This document shows positions 50,426 to 58,803 of a stretch of DNA of 64,000 nt, piece after piece (within the stretch, counting starts at the first letter, position 1; each line of letters starts with the position of its first letter). The notes under the pieces were generated by a model that worked only from the letters and a program-made list of their open reading frames with translations, searched no databases and was not told the DNA's origin. This DNA is from CAVVPY01 sp963750295 (GTDB taxonomy: Bacteria; Actinomycetota; Actinomycetes; Mycobacteriales; Jatrophihabitantaceae): the NCBI GenBank assembly GCA_963750295.1, contig CAVVPY010000001.1, positions 2,542,001 through 2,606,000 on the forward strand, given 5' to 3'. The position numbers were made by a program, and so were the translations under genes.

Positions 50426-51175
50426 ATGCGCACGGCGGTCGTTACCGGAGCAGCACGAGGTCTGGGCCGCGCGATCTCGGAGCGACTCATCGCCGACGGC
50501 TTCGCCGTCTTGGCCGTCGATGCCGATCGGGACGAGACCGCCCGAATGGCCGACGAGGTGGGCGCGATCAGCGCGCCGATGGATGTCACCGACCTTGCGG
50601 CGGTCGACGCGCTGGTCGCGCGGCTGGACCGGTGCGATGCGCTGATCAACAACGCGGCCGTCTGGCGGTACACCTCCCTGGCGGACACGTCGGTCGAGGA
50701 CGCGACGCGGGTCCTCGCGGTCAACGTCGTCGCCCCGCTTGTGCTCATGCAACGGCTGGCGCCGGTGCTGTCCCGAAGCGAGTCCGCGTCGATCGTCAAC
50801 ATCTCGTCCGTCACGGCGAAGTACAACCCGACCGGCGCCGGCGTCTACCCGGCCTCCAAGGCGGCGCTCGAGGCACTGACGCGGATCGCTGCCGTGGAAT
50901 TCGGTGCGCAAGGCATCCGGTGCAACGCAGTCGGGCCGGGCATCATCCCGACCGAGGGGACGCTGTCGCACTACGGCGATGACGAAACCAGGAGCCGGCG
51001 CGGCCGAACGCTGCCCGCCGGCCGGTTCGGACATCCCGCCGACGTCGCCGACGTCGTCGCCTTCTTCTGTTCGGACGACTCGCGCTACGTCACCGGTCAG
51101 GTCGTCTACGTCGACGGCGGGTACACCGCCGCCGGCGCCGATTTCTTCCGTCGCGGCCGCGACGCCGGAACCTGA
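50426..51175 (+). CDS. Short-chain dehydrogenase/reductase
   Basis: A 249-aa classical SDR with TGAARGLG, NNAAVW (NNAA for NNAG), YPASK and VDGGYTAAG. GAGGAAGGG precedes ATG 50426. Its stop shares one base with the ATG of the ThuA-like gene. It is the first gene of a tandem SDR-ThuA-SDR-ThuA array. Confidence 0.88.
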   Translation: MRTAVVTGAARGLGRAISERLIADGFAVLAVDADRDETARMADEVGAISAPMDVTDLAAVDALVARLDRCDALINNAAVWRYTSLADTSVEDATRVLAVNVVAPLVLMQRLAPVLSRSESASIVNISSVTAKYNPTGAGVYPASKAALEALTRIAAVEFGAQGIRCNAVGPGIIPTEGTLSHYGDDETRSRRGRTLPAGRFGHPADVADVVAFFCSDDSRYVTGQVVYVDGGYTAAGADFFRRGRDAGT

Positions 51176-52026
51176 TGGGCACCAACCGTCCTCGGCGGGT
51201 GCTGGCGATCACCGGCGGGCACCGGGTCGATCTCGACGCATTCACGGCGATGCTCGCGGCCATCTGCTCCGATCGAGGGTGGGTGTTCGCGCATGCGATC
51301 CAGCCCGCGGCACAGGATTGGCTCGGGCCCGAACACCGCGGAGCCTTCGATGCAATCCTGTGTCACGACATCCCGGGGCTGTCCCTGAAGCGGGGAAGCG
51401 TCCCGCGTGCGGTCGGGCCGGATCCCGAGGTCGCCGCCCGGCTCGTCGGCCTGCTCGACGCCGGGCAGGGCATGGTCTTCCTGCATCATGCCCTCGCCGG
51501 CTGGCCGGGCTGGCCGGGCTGGGCCGGCGTCCTCGGCGGCAGGTACCACTACGCACCGGGTGAATTGCGGGGGCAGGCCTGGCCGGACTCCGGTTTCCGC
51601 TACGCGGAGTACACCGCCCGGGTCATCGACCCCGACCATCCGGTCTGCGAGGGGGTGGTCGACTTCGCCCTGGCCGACGAGCTGTACTGCTGCCCGGTTC
51701 TCGACGACGAGATCGTGCCGCTGGTGAAGGCCGCCGACGCCTCGGCAGGTGAGTTCCGCGAGACGCTGCACGAGGTATTGGGCACGCCGCGGTCCGGACC
51801 GCCATGGCAGCACCCCGACCCGAGCGACGTGATCGCCTGGGCGAAGGCGGCCGGGCGCTCACCGGTCGTCTACGTCCAGCCGGGCGATGGACCAACGACC
51901 TTCGCCGACCCGAACTACCGCGTACTGCTCGGCAACGCCCTCGCCTGGGTGTCCTCGCAGGACGCGCACACCTGGGCGGCGCAGTACCCGACGGCGGTAT
52001 CCCTGCCGCCGTCTTCCGACAGATGA
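51175..52026 (+). CDS. ThuA-like domain protein (copy 1)
   Basis: A 283-aa glutamine-amidotransferase-like (ThuA) protein: VLAITGGHRVDLDAF, FDAILCHDIPG, GMVFLHHALAGWPGW, GRYHYAPG, and a late PVVYVQPGDGPTTF with a GNALAW helix. The usual amidotransferase catalytic Cys/Glu pair is not evident. ThuA proteins are known from trehalose/3-keto-sugar pathways and from hydrolysis or isomerisation of keto-glycosides. Pairing with an SDR could mean that the SDR makes a keto intermediate that ThuA processes (inference). Confidence 0.78.
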   Translation: MGTNRPRRVLAITGGHRVDLDAFTAMLAAICSDRGWVFAHAIQPAAQDWLGPEHRGAFDAILCHDIPGLSLKRGSVPRAVGPDPEVAARLVGLLDAGQGMVFLHHALAGWPGWPGWAGVLGGRYHYAPGELRGQAWPDSGFRYAEYTARVIDPDHPVCEGVVDFALADELYCCPVLDDEIVPLVKAADASAGEFRETLHEVLGTPRSGPPWQHPDPSDVIAWAKAAGRSPVVYVQPGDGPTTFADPNYRVLLGNALAWVSSQDAHTWAAQYPTAVSLPPSSDR

Positions 52027-52036
52027 GGATGAGCAG

Positions 52037-52801
52037 ATGGATCTACAACTGACCGGTCGCAAAGCACTCGTCACCGGCGCGAGCCGGGGACTCGGACGCG
52101 CGATTGCGGAGCAGTTGGCCGCCGAGGGGTGCGACCTGGCACTGTGCGCCCGCGGAGTCGAGACGCTCGAGGAGTTCGCCGGCCAACTGCGCGACGCCGG
52201 TCGAACCGTGGTGACCGGCGCCGTCGACGTGTCCGATGAGCAGGCGGTCGCCGCCTTCGTCGAGACGGCGGCCACCGAACTGTCCGGGCTCGACATCGTC
52301 GTCTCGAACGTCTCGGCCGGCGGCCTCAAGGGTCCCGACCAGTGGGAGACCAGCTTCCGCGCCGACCTGCTCGCGTTCGTGCGGCTGGCCGAGGCCGCCG
52401 TGCCGCACCTGGAGAAGTCCGACGCAGCGGCGATCGTCGCGGTCGGCACGACCTCGGCCTTCGACACGCTGCCGCCGACCTCGGCGAACTCCTACGCCGC
52501 GCTCAAGGCAGCCGTCCTGCAGCACGCGTCCGGTTTGGGGCACTCGCTGGCGGCCAAGGGGATTCGCGTCAACACGGTCTCTCCGGGGCCAATCGACTTC
52601 CCTGGGGGAGCCTGGGACAAGTTGCACGAGTCGCGTCCGGAGTTCTACGAGGGGATCCGGTCGCGCATCCCGATCGGTCGCCTCGGTCGGGCCGAGGAAG
52701 TAGCGCGCGCCGTCACGTTCCTGGCCAGCCCGGCCGCGAGCTTCTGCACGGCCGTCAACCTCGTGGTGGACGGCGGCTTCGTCAGCCGCGTCCAATTCTG
52801 A
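52037..52801 (+). CDS. Short-chain dehydrogenase/reductase
   Basis: A 254-aa SDR with TGASRGLG and YAALK. The catalytic-Ser strand is VAVGTTSAFDT, and the NNAG region is SNVSAGG, so it is an atypical subgroup. It is the paralogue of the SDR at 61308 (shared xLTGxKALVTGASRGLGRA, VDxSD, VxSNxSA and PGPI). The ATG is 10 bp after the first ThuA-like gene, and the second follows directly after its stop. Confidence 0.86.
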   Translation: MDLQLTGRKALVTGASRGLGRAIAEQLAAEGCDLALCARGVETLEEFAGQLRDAGRTVVTGAVDVSDEQAVAAFVETAATELSGLDIVVSNVSAGGLKGPDQWETSFRADLLAFVRLAEAAVPHLEKSDAAAIVAVGTTSAFDTLPPTSANSYAALKAAVLQHASGLGHSLAAKGIRVNTVSPGPIDFPGGAWDKLHESRPEFYEGIRSRIPIGRLGRAEEVARAVTFLASPAASFCTAVNLVVDGGFVSRVQF

Positions 52802-53590
52802 ATGGCCGGCCCGGCCGGGCGTCTCGACGCCGTCTTGGTGTGCGCCGGCCAGTGGCACGACTTCGACTTCGCCCGGCTGCGCCTGCTCGAGGAACTTGCA
52901 CAGTGGGAGCAGGTGCGGACCCGGGTATTCGAGGACTACCGGTGCCTGGACGCGATCGAGCGGGCGGATCTGCTTGTCACCTACACCTGCAACGTCCGGC
53001 CGGACCCGGCTCAGCAGGACGCGCTGGTCCGGTTCGTTGAGCGGGGCGGACGGTGGCTGGCCCTGCACGGCACCCATTCTGCGATCGACCCGAAGGATGC
53101 GTCGGGGCGATTCTCCACGCCGCGAGCGATGGGCGCGGTGGCGCCGCTGCTCGGCAGCCAGTTCCTCGCCCACCCGCCGATCGAGCCGTACACGGTCGAC
53201 GTCACGGCGCCCGATCATCCGTTCGTCCAAGGCGTCGAACCGTTCGAGGTTCGCGACGAGCTCTACATCTGCGAGCTGCACCCCCCGCTCGAGGTCCTTC
53301 TCCATACCCGGTTCACCGGCGAGTGCCGCGGTTTCGCCGAGGGGCACGTCACCGACGACGAGCCCCGGCCGGTTCTGTACTTGCGCCGTACCGGCGCCGG
53401 CGCGGTGTGCTACTTCACGCTGGGTCACTGTCGGGGCCGCTATGACATGCAGGACGAGGGCGTCGCCGACCTCGGCCGGGTCGACACTGGCAGCTGGGAG
53501 ATTCCCGAGTACCGCACGGTATTGAGCCGCTGCCTGGCCTGGGCGGTGAGCGGGGACGAGGCGCCGCCGCCCGGCCGCACCACTAACTAG
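52802..53590 (+). CDS. ThuA-like domain protein (copy 2)
   Basis: A 262-aa ThuA-like protein: AVLVCAGQWHDFDFARL, ADLLVTYTCNV, RWLALHGTHSAIDPKD, DHPFVQGVEPFEV, DELYICELHPP and the end motif AVCYFTLGHCRG, typical of ThuA domains. It is only distantly similar to copy 1, so the repeated order SDR-ThuA is more likely functional selection than a recent duplication. ATG 52802 is immediately after the SDR stop. Confidence 0.8.
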   Translation: MAGPAGRLDAVLVCAGQWHDFDFARLRLLEELAQWEQVRTRVFEDYRCLDAIERADLLVTYTCNVRPDPAQQDALVRFVERGGRWLALHGTHSAIDPKDASGRFSTPRAMGAVAPLLGSQFLAHPPIEPYTVDVTAPDHPFVQGVEPFEVRDELYICELHPPLEVLLHTRFTGECRGFAEGHVTDDEPRPVLYLRRTGAGAVCYFTLGHCRGRYDMQDEGVADLGRVDTGSWEIPEYRTVLSRCLAWAVSGDEAPPPGRTTN

Positions 53591-53662
53591 ACAGCATCAC
53601 TAACTAGTAGGAGAGTTCACTTACTCCTATTGTCCGGCCATTCGGTCGGTATATGGTCGGTA
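53581..53662 (+). promoter_or_regulatory. Promoter with two sets of direct repeats before the MDR/ACAD operon
   Basis: CACTAACTAG occurs at 53581-53590 and 53598-53607 (17-bp period). TTGTCC (53630-53635) and TATGGT (53652-53657, 16-bp spacer) form a candidate promoter. GGTCGGTA is repeated at 53644-53651 and 53655-53662 (11-bp period, one helical turn) over the -10. TAGGAG (53608-53613) and CTCCTA (53624-53629) are inverted. Upstream repeats fit an activator site, those over the -10 a repressor site. Confidence 0.45.
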
Positions 53663-53683
53663 CCGGTTTATCAGGAGGTGCGT

Positions 53684-54727
53684 GTGACAGCCGAGACTGT
53701 CCCGTCCGCAACACGGGTGGTCACCCTTGCGGCTCGTCCCAGCGGCCGGCCCACGGCGGCGAACTTTGCACTCGTCGAGCAACCGGTGCCAGAACTCGGC
53801 GACGGCCAGTTGCTCGTGCGCAACATCTACATGAGCGTCGACCCCTCGATGCGCGGGCGGATGGACCCGGCCGAGATGCACTACACGACCAGCTTCACCG
53901 TCGGTGGCGCGCTGGACGGTTCGGCATTGGGCAAGGTCATCGCCAGCCGTGCCGACTCGTTCGCGCCCGGCGATTACGTCCGTCACCGCCTCGGCTGGCG
54001 CGAATTCGCGGTCGTCGAGGCCGACGCGGCAACCACGGTCGACCCTACGGTGGCCCCGTTGCCGACGTGGCTCGGGATGCTCGGGCAGACCGGCTTCACC
54101 GCGTATGCCGGCATCCGCCGCACCGGCGAACTCCGCGACGGCGACGTCGTGTTCGTCTCCGCGGCAGCCGGCGCGGTCGGCAGCGCCGCCGGGCAGTTCG
54201 CGCGCTTGCTGGGCGCCGAACGGGTGATCGGAAGTGCGGGCGGCGCGGACAAGGCGCGCATGCTCGTCGACGAGTTGGGCTTCGACGAGGGCATCGACTA
54301 CCGCGCCGGAGTGGCCGCCGGCCTCGAGAAGGCCGCGCCGAACGGCATCGACCTGTATTTCGACAACGTCGGCGGGGATCACCTGGTTGCGGCGCTCTAC
54401 GCGTTGAACATCCGTGGCCGGGTCGCCCTGTGCGGCATGATCTCCACGATCGAGGACGCCTCGTCGGCGCCCGGCGTGAACCACCTGATCCAGGCGGTGC
54501 TCAAGCGGCTGACCCTGCGCGGGTTCATCGTCCGCGATCACGAGGATCTGCGCCCAGAGTTCGAGCAGCAGGTCGGCGGATGGTTGCGCAGCGGCGAACT
54601 CATCTCCAAGCAGACGGTCGTCGACGGCCTCGACAACGCCGTCGATGCGTTCCTCGGGCTGCTCTCGGGCGCGAACGTCGGCAAGATGCTCGTCCGCCTG
54701 TCGGACGACGACACCGGTACCGGCTGA
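53684..54727 (+). CDS. NADP-dependent oxidoreductase, zinc-free MDR (2-alkenal/curcumin reductase type)
   Basis: A 347-aa MDR-family reductase without zinc ligands. It has IYMSVDPSMRGRM near the N-terminus, the signature of the prostaglandin/leukotriene/2-alkenal reductase group, FVSAAAGAVGSAAGQFARLLG as the NADP loop, and DLYFDNVGGDHLV. It reduces a double bond conjugated to a carbonyl. GTG 53684 has AGGAGG 5 bp upstream. It leads an operon with an acyl-CoA dehydrogenase 22 bp later. Confidence 0.92.
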   Translation: MTAETVPSATRVVTLAARPSGRPTAANFALVEQPVPELGDGQLLVRNIYMSVDPSMRGRMDPAEMHYTTSFTVGGALDGSALGKVIASRADSFAPGDYVRHRLGWREFAVVEADAATTVDPTVAPLPTWLGMLGQTGFTAYAGIRRTGELRDGDVVFVSAAAGAVGSAAGQFARLLGAERVIGSAGGADKARMLVDELGFDEGIDYRAGVAAGLEKAAPNGIDLYFDNVGGDHLVAALYALNIRGRVALCGMISTIEDASSAPGVNHLIQAVLKRLTLRGFIVRDHEDLRPEFEQQVGGWLRSGELISKQTVVDGLDNAVDAFLGLLSGANVGKMLVRLSDDDTGTG

Positions 54728-54748
54728 GGCGCGGCGGAGGGGAATCGA

Positions 54749-55984
54749 ATGGACAACACCATCGCGCCGAGGGTGGCCGAACTTGCCCAGCGCACGCAGG
54801 ACTTCATCCGCGACGTGGTCATCCCGGTAGAGGTCCAGGTCGCGGGTGTCGTCCACGACGCGTCCGACGAGTTGCGCCGGTCGCTGCAGAAGCAGGCGCA
54901 GGCTGTCGGCCTGCTGGCACCGCACGTTCCCGAGGAGTGGGGCGGCTGCGGGTTGGACATCCGCGGGCAGTCGGTGGTCTTCGAGGAAGCCGGCTACTCG
55001 TTGATCGGCCCGCTCGCGCTGAACTGCTCCGCCCCTGACGAGGGCAACATGCACCTGCTGGAGGTCGTCGCAAACGACGAGCAGAAGGAGCACTACCTGC
55101 GCCCGCTCGCCTCGGGCGAGGTGCGCTCCTGCTTCGCGATGACCGAGCCGGCACCCGGCGCCGGTTCGGATCCGTCCATGTTGTCGACGACAGCGACCAA
55201 GGCCGATGGCGGCTGGCGCATCGACGGACGGAAGTGGTTCATCAGCGGCGCGAACGGTGCCGGGTTCGCGATCTGCATGGCGCGCACGAGCGGCTCACCC
55301 GGCGATCGCGGTGGTGCCACGATGTTCCTGGTCGACGCCGACAACCCAGGGATGCGCGTCGTACGCGACATTGCCACTCTCGACGAGGGGCTGTTCGCCG
55401 GCCACAGCGAGGTCGTCTTTGACAACTGCGTGGTCAGTTCCGACGCGATCCTCGGCGAAGTCGACCGCGGCTTCGACTACGCGCAGGTGCGCCTGGCTCC
55501 GGCCCGGCTGACGCACTGCATGCGCTGGCTGGGCCTGTCCCGCCGGGCACACGACATGGCCGTCGACTGGGCCGCGACGCGCCAGGCTTTCGGGGGTCTG
55601 CTCGGCGACCTCGGGATGGTGCAGCAGATGGTGGCCGATTCCGAGATCGACATCGCGGCGAGCCGGGCGCTGATCCGGCAGACCGCCGCGGTTCTGGACA
55701 GCGGGGCCCGCGGCGGTAACGAGTCCTCCATCGCGAAGACGTTCGTCGCCGAGGCCACCAACCGCATCGTCGACCGAGCGGTGCAGATCTGCGGCGCACT
55801 CGGCATCTCGGGCGACGTGCTGCTCTCCCGCTATCTGCGTGAGGTCCGTCCGTTCCGGATCTACGACGGGCCGTCCGAGGTGCACCGGTGGGCGATCGCC
55901 AAGCGCGCGATCGGCCGTCGCCGGCGCGAGATCGAAGCCGGCGCCACGCCGCGATGGACGGCTGGGGAGCACGGTGTGACATGA
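54749..55984 (+). CDS. Acyl-CoA dehydrogenase (ACAD10/11-like ending)
   Basis: A 411-aa ACAD: FAMTEPAPGAGSDPS for FAD, WFISGANGAGFAI, and RQAFGGLLGDLGMVQQMVADS. The C-terminal motif is IYDGPSEVHRWAIAKRAIG. The DGPxEVH ending is the style of ACAD10/11 and LvaC, and the Glu of the common YEGT is Asp here. Such enzymes may eliminate phosphate from phospho-hydroxyacyl-CoA rather than simply oxidise. This fits the presence of APH-type kinases elsewhere in the window, but the link is inference. The stop overlaps the DUF35 gene start. Confidence 0.88.
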   Translation: MDNTIAPRVAELAQRTQDFIRDVVIPVEVQVAGVVHDASDELRRSLQKQAQAVGLLAPHVPEEWGGCGLDIRGQSVVFEEAGYSLIGPLALNCSAPDEGNMHLLEVVANDEQKEHYLRPLASGEVRSCFAMTEPAPGAGSDPSMLSTTATKADGGWRIDGRKWFISGANGAGFAICMARTSGSPGDRGGATMFLVDADNPGMRVVRDIATLDEGLFAGHSEVVFDNCVVSSDAILGEVDRGFDYAQVRLAPARLTHCMRWLGLSRRAHDMAVDWAATRQAFGGLLGDLGMVQQMVADSEIDIAASRALIRQTAAVLDSGARGGNESSIAKTFVAEATNRIVDRAVQICGALGISGDVLLSRYLREVRPFRIYDGPSEVHRWAIAKRAIGRRRREIEAGATPRWTAGEHGVT

Positions 55985-56394
55985 CGATCACCAGCATCGA
56001 GAATTCGTTGTTCGCCTCGCTCGATCCGCCTCGGCTGGCCGGATCGAAGTGCCGGGCGTGCGCAACGGTGGCCTTCCCCGCCCAGGCCGGCTGCGCGAAC
56101 TGTGCCGGGTCGGACGTCGAGACGACCGAGTTGGCCGACTCCGGGACGCTGTGGACCTGGACGGTGCAGGCATTCGAGCCCAGGGCGCCGTATGTGCCGC
56201 CGGCATCGGGGTACGAGCCGTACGGCGTCGGCTACGTCGACCTGGGCGATGTGATCGTCGAGACCCGCCTCGTCGGCGATCAGGGTCGGTTCGAGATCGG
56301 CATGCCGATGCGGCTGACGCTGCTGCCGGTGCGGTCGGACGCCGACACCACCGTTGTCACCTACGCCTTCGAGGCCGAGGGGGCCAACACATGA
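55981..56394 (+). CDS. DUF35 OB-fold/zinc-ribbon protein
   Basis: A 137-aa protein: an N-terminal helix (FASLDPPRLAGSKC), a rubredoxin-like zinc ribbon with CRAC and CANC pairs, then an OB fold (GTLWTWTVQAFEP, YGVGYVDLGDVIVETRL). DUF35 proteins bind CoA and partner thiolase-like Ltp proteins, notably in the steroid side-chain retro-aldolase. Here the Ltp homologue follows with a 4-bp overlap, so a complex is very likely. Confidence 0.9.
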   Translation: MTITSIENSLFASLDPPRLAGSKCRACATVAFPAQAGCANCAGSDVETTELADSGTLWTWTVQAFEPRAPYVPPASGYEPYGVGYVDLGDVIVETRLVGDQGRFEIGMPMRLTLLPVRSDADTTVVTYAFEAEGANT

Positions 56395-57548
56395 GCGCCA
56401 CCACCGAGGTCAGCATCGTCGGTGTGGGCATGCACCCCTTCGGTCGGCACGATCCGAACCTGACCGGCATGACCATGGGCGCGAAGGCGATCCGGCTCGC
56501 CCTCGAGGACGCCGGAGTGACCTGGCCCGACATCGGCTATGCCGTCGGGGGCAGCAATGTGTCCGGAAAACCCGACACCTTGGTGGGCGTGCTGGGGCTG
56601 ACCGGGGCGCCGTTCGTCAACGTCCGCAACGGGTGCGCCACCGGCGGCGTGGCGCTGGCCACCGCCGCGAACGCGATCCGCGCCGGCGAGACCGACCTGG
56701 CCCTCGTCGTCGGATTCGACAAGCACACGCGTGGCGCGTTCGCCGCCAGCCCGGCCGACTACGGGCACGGCAACTGGTACGCCGAGACCGGAATGATGGT
56801 CACGACGCAGTTCTTCGCGATGAAGGACCGTCGCTACCTGCACACCTACTCACTCAAGGACCGGCTGCTGGCACAGGTGGCTGCCAAGGCGTTCCGATGC
56901 GGCGAACTGAATCCGCAGGCGTGGCGGCGAAGCGCACTGACCGAGGACGAGATCATGTCGGCGCGGGTGATCAACCCGCCCCTGACGCAGTACATGATCT
57001 GCTCGCCGAGCGAGGGCGCCACCGCGATCGTCCTGGCCCGCTCCGATCGGGCGGCCGATCTGTGCGATCGGCCGGTGCGGCTCGCGGCCGTCGCGAAGCG
57101 CACACGTCGCTTCGGATCGTTCGAGGTCTTCGCGCCGTGGCTACCACCCGAGGCGGGCGTCAGCCCGAGCGTCGACGCGGCCCGGGCCGTGTTCGAGGCA
57201 TCGGGCGTTGCGCCGGCCGACGTCCAGGTTGCCCAACTGCAGGACACCGACGCCGGCGCCGAGATCTACCACATGGCCGAAACCGGGCTGTGCGAGCACG
57301 GGGCGCAACAGCAGCTCGTCGACCTCGGTGAGACCGAGCCGACCGGACGGCTGCCGATCAACACCGATGGTGGGTGCCTGGCAAACGGCGAACCGGTGGG
57401 CGCGTCCGGGTTGCGCCAGGTGCACGAAGTCGTCGTGCAACTGCAGGGACGCGCCGGCGCCCGGCAGGTGCCGAACAGCCCGCTTGTCGGATTCACCCAC
57501 GTCTACGGTGCGCCGGGAATCAGCGCGTGCACCGTCCTGACCGCATAG
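56391..57548 (+). CDS. Ltp/SCP2-type thiolase homologue, probable retro-aldolase
   Basis: A 385-aa thiolase-fold protein. The nucleophile region NVRNGCATGGVAL keeps a Cys, but the thiolase His motif GHPxGASG reads GEPVGASG, so classical thiolase chemistry is unlikely. A C-terminal GAPGISACTVL replaces the usual CGGG. These features fit Ltp2-like proteins that, with DUF35, cleave a beta-hydroxyacyl-CoA side chain by retro-aldol reaction. ATG 56391 overlaps the DUF35 stop. An ACAD starts 7 bp downstream. Confidence 0.87.
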   Translation: MSATTEVSIVGVGMHPFGRHDPNLTGMTMGAKAIRLALEDAGVTWPDIGYAVGGSNVSGKPDTLVGVLGLTGAPFVNVRNGCATGGVALATAANAIRAGETDLALVVGFDKHTRGAFAASPADYGHGNWYAETGMMVTTQFFAMKDRRYLHTYSLKDRLLAQVAAKAFRCGELNPQAWRRSALTEDEIMSARVINPPLTQYMICSPSEGATAIVLARSDRAADLCDRPVRLAAVAKRTRRFGSFEVFAPWLPPEAGVSPSVDAARAVFEASGVAPADVQVAQLQDTDAGAEIYHMAETGLCEHGAQQQLVDLGETEPTGRLPINTDGGCLANGEPVGASGLRQVHEVVVQLQGRAGARQVPNSPLVGFTHVYGAPGISACTVLTA

Positions 57549-57555
57549 GGAAGCG

Positions 57556-58794
57556 ATGACTGAGCCGAACATGGCGGAGTGGCGCGCCGAACTGCGCGAG
57601 TGGCTGGCGTCCGTCCTGCCCCGGCGGTCGGGGCAGAGCGAGGCCGTCACGGACTACGCGATCTTCCAGAACATTTCGGAGGACGACGAGCACGCCTTGC
57701 TCGAGCGCGTGCGGGCTTACCGCCGGCAGCGCTACGACGCCGGGTACGGAGCGATCGCGCTACCCCTCGAACTCGGCGGGGCAGGCTTGTCGATGCAGTT
57801 CGTCGTGGCGTTCACCGCCGAGGAGCAGGCCTTCGAGACGCCGCAGTCGACCGAGTTGATCAGCGTCACCACCGGCCTCGTCGGCCCGACGATCGCGACC
57901 TTCGGGACCGACGAGCAGCGCGAGAAGTACGGTCGCCCGTTGCTGCGCTCGGACCTGTTGTGCTGCCAATTGTTCAGCGAGCCGAGCGCCGGCTCCGACC
58001 TCGCGGCGGTGGCGACGGTCGCCGTGCCGGACGAGACCGGGTGGACGATCGACGGGCAGAAGGTGTGGTCCTCGGGCGCCCGCTTCGCCTCGTACGGGCT
58101 GCTGCTCGCCCGCACCGACCCCGAGGCCGTCAAGCAGGCCGGGCTGACGATGTTCCTCATCCCGATGGACGCCGACGGCGTCGAGATCCGTCCGATCCGG
58201 CAGATGAGCGGCGCCTCGTCGTTCAACGAGGTCTTCCTTTCCGGCGTGCGCGTGGGCGATGACATGCGCGTCGGCGACGTGGGCGACGGGTGGCGGGTAG
58301 CCAACGCGACACTGGGATTCGAGCGCACCGCAAGCGGTCAGGGGACGCGGCGCAAGGGCGGCAGCTTCGACGAACTGCTCGCCCTGGCCGTCCGGCTGGG
58401 CAAGTCCGATGACCCGGTCGTGCGGCAGAAGCTGGCCGATGTGTACGTGCGGACCCAACTACGTGCCGCGACGACCGATCGGGTCGCCCGGGCGGCCGCT
58501 GCCGGTGTGGCGCCCGGACCGGCGGCGTCGATCGGCAAACTGGTGGCCTCGCAGAACCTGACGCGGATCGGTGACGTCGCGAGCACCCTGCTCGGAGCCC
58601 GCATCACCGCCGACACCGGTGAGCCCGACGCCTTCGCCTGGACCGAGCACCTGCTCGGCGCACCCGGGTACCGGCTCGCCGGCGGCACCGATGAGATCCA
58701 GCGCAACATCATCGGCGAACGCGTCCTTGGTCTGCCCCGCGAGCCGCGGGTGGACAAGGGCGTGCCGTACTCGAAGCTCCCGCGCAGCGGCTGA
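57556..58794 (+). CDS. Acyl-CoA dehydrogenase (FadE26/28-like)
   Basis: A 412-aa ACAD with LFSEPSAGSDLAA, WSSGARFASYGLLLAR, LGFERTASGQG and the ending RLAGGTDEIQRNIIGERVLGLPRE, typical of the alpha-type subunits of steroid or cyclic-acid ACADs. It is 7 bp after the Ltp gene in the same operon. A shorter ACAD of beta type lies convergent at 58804, so the two could form an alpha2beta2 enzyme, as known for steroid side-chain ACADs (inference). Confidence 0.9.
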   Translation: MTEPNMAEWRAELREWLASVLPRRSGQSEAVTDYAIFQNISEDDEHALLERVRAYRRQRYDAGYGAIALPLELGGAGLSMQFVVAFTAEEQAFETPQSTELISVTTGLVGPTIATFGTDEQREKYGRPLLRSDLLCCQLFSEPSAGSDLAAVATVAVPDETGWTIDGQKVWSSGARFASYGLLLARTDPEAVKQAGLTMFLIPMDADGVEIRPIRQMSGASSFNEVFLSGVRVGDDMRVGDVGDGWRVANATLGFERTASGQGTRRKGGSFDELLALAVRLGKSDDPVVRQKLADVYVRTQLRAATTDRVARAAAAGVAPGPAASIGKLVASQNLTRIGDVASTLLGARITADTGEPDAFAWTEHLLGAPGYRLAGGTDEIQRNIIGERVLGLPREPRVDKGVPYSKLPRSG

Positions 58795-58803
58795 GATCCC
58801 GAT

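Noticed and set aside
53579..53607. Repeated CACTAACTAG as the start of a CRISPR or IS end
   Set aside because: Only two 10-bp units exist, without spacers of regular length, terminal inverted repeats or a transposase.
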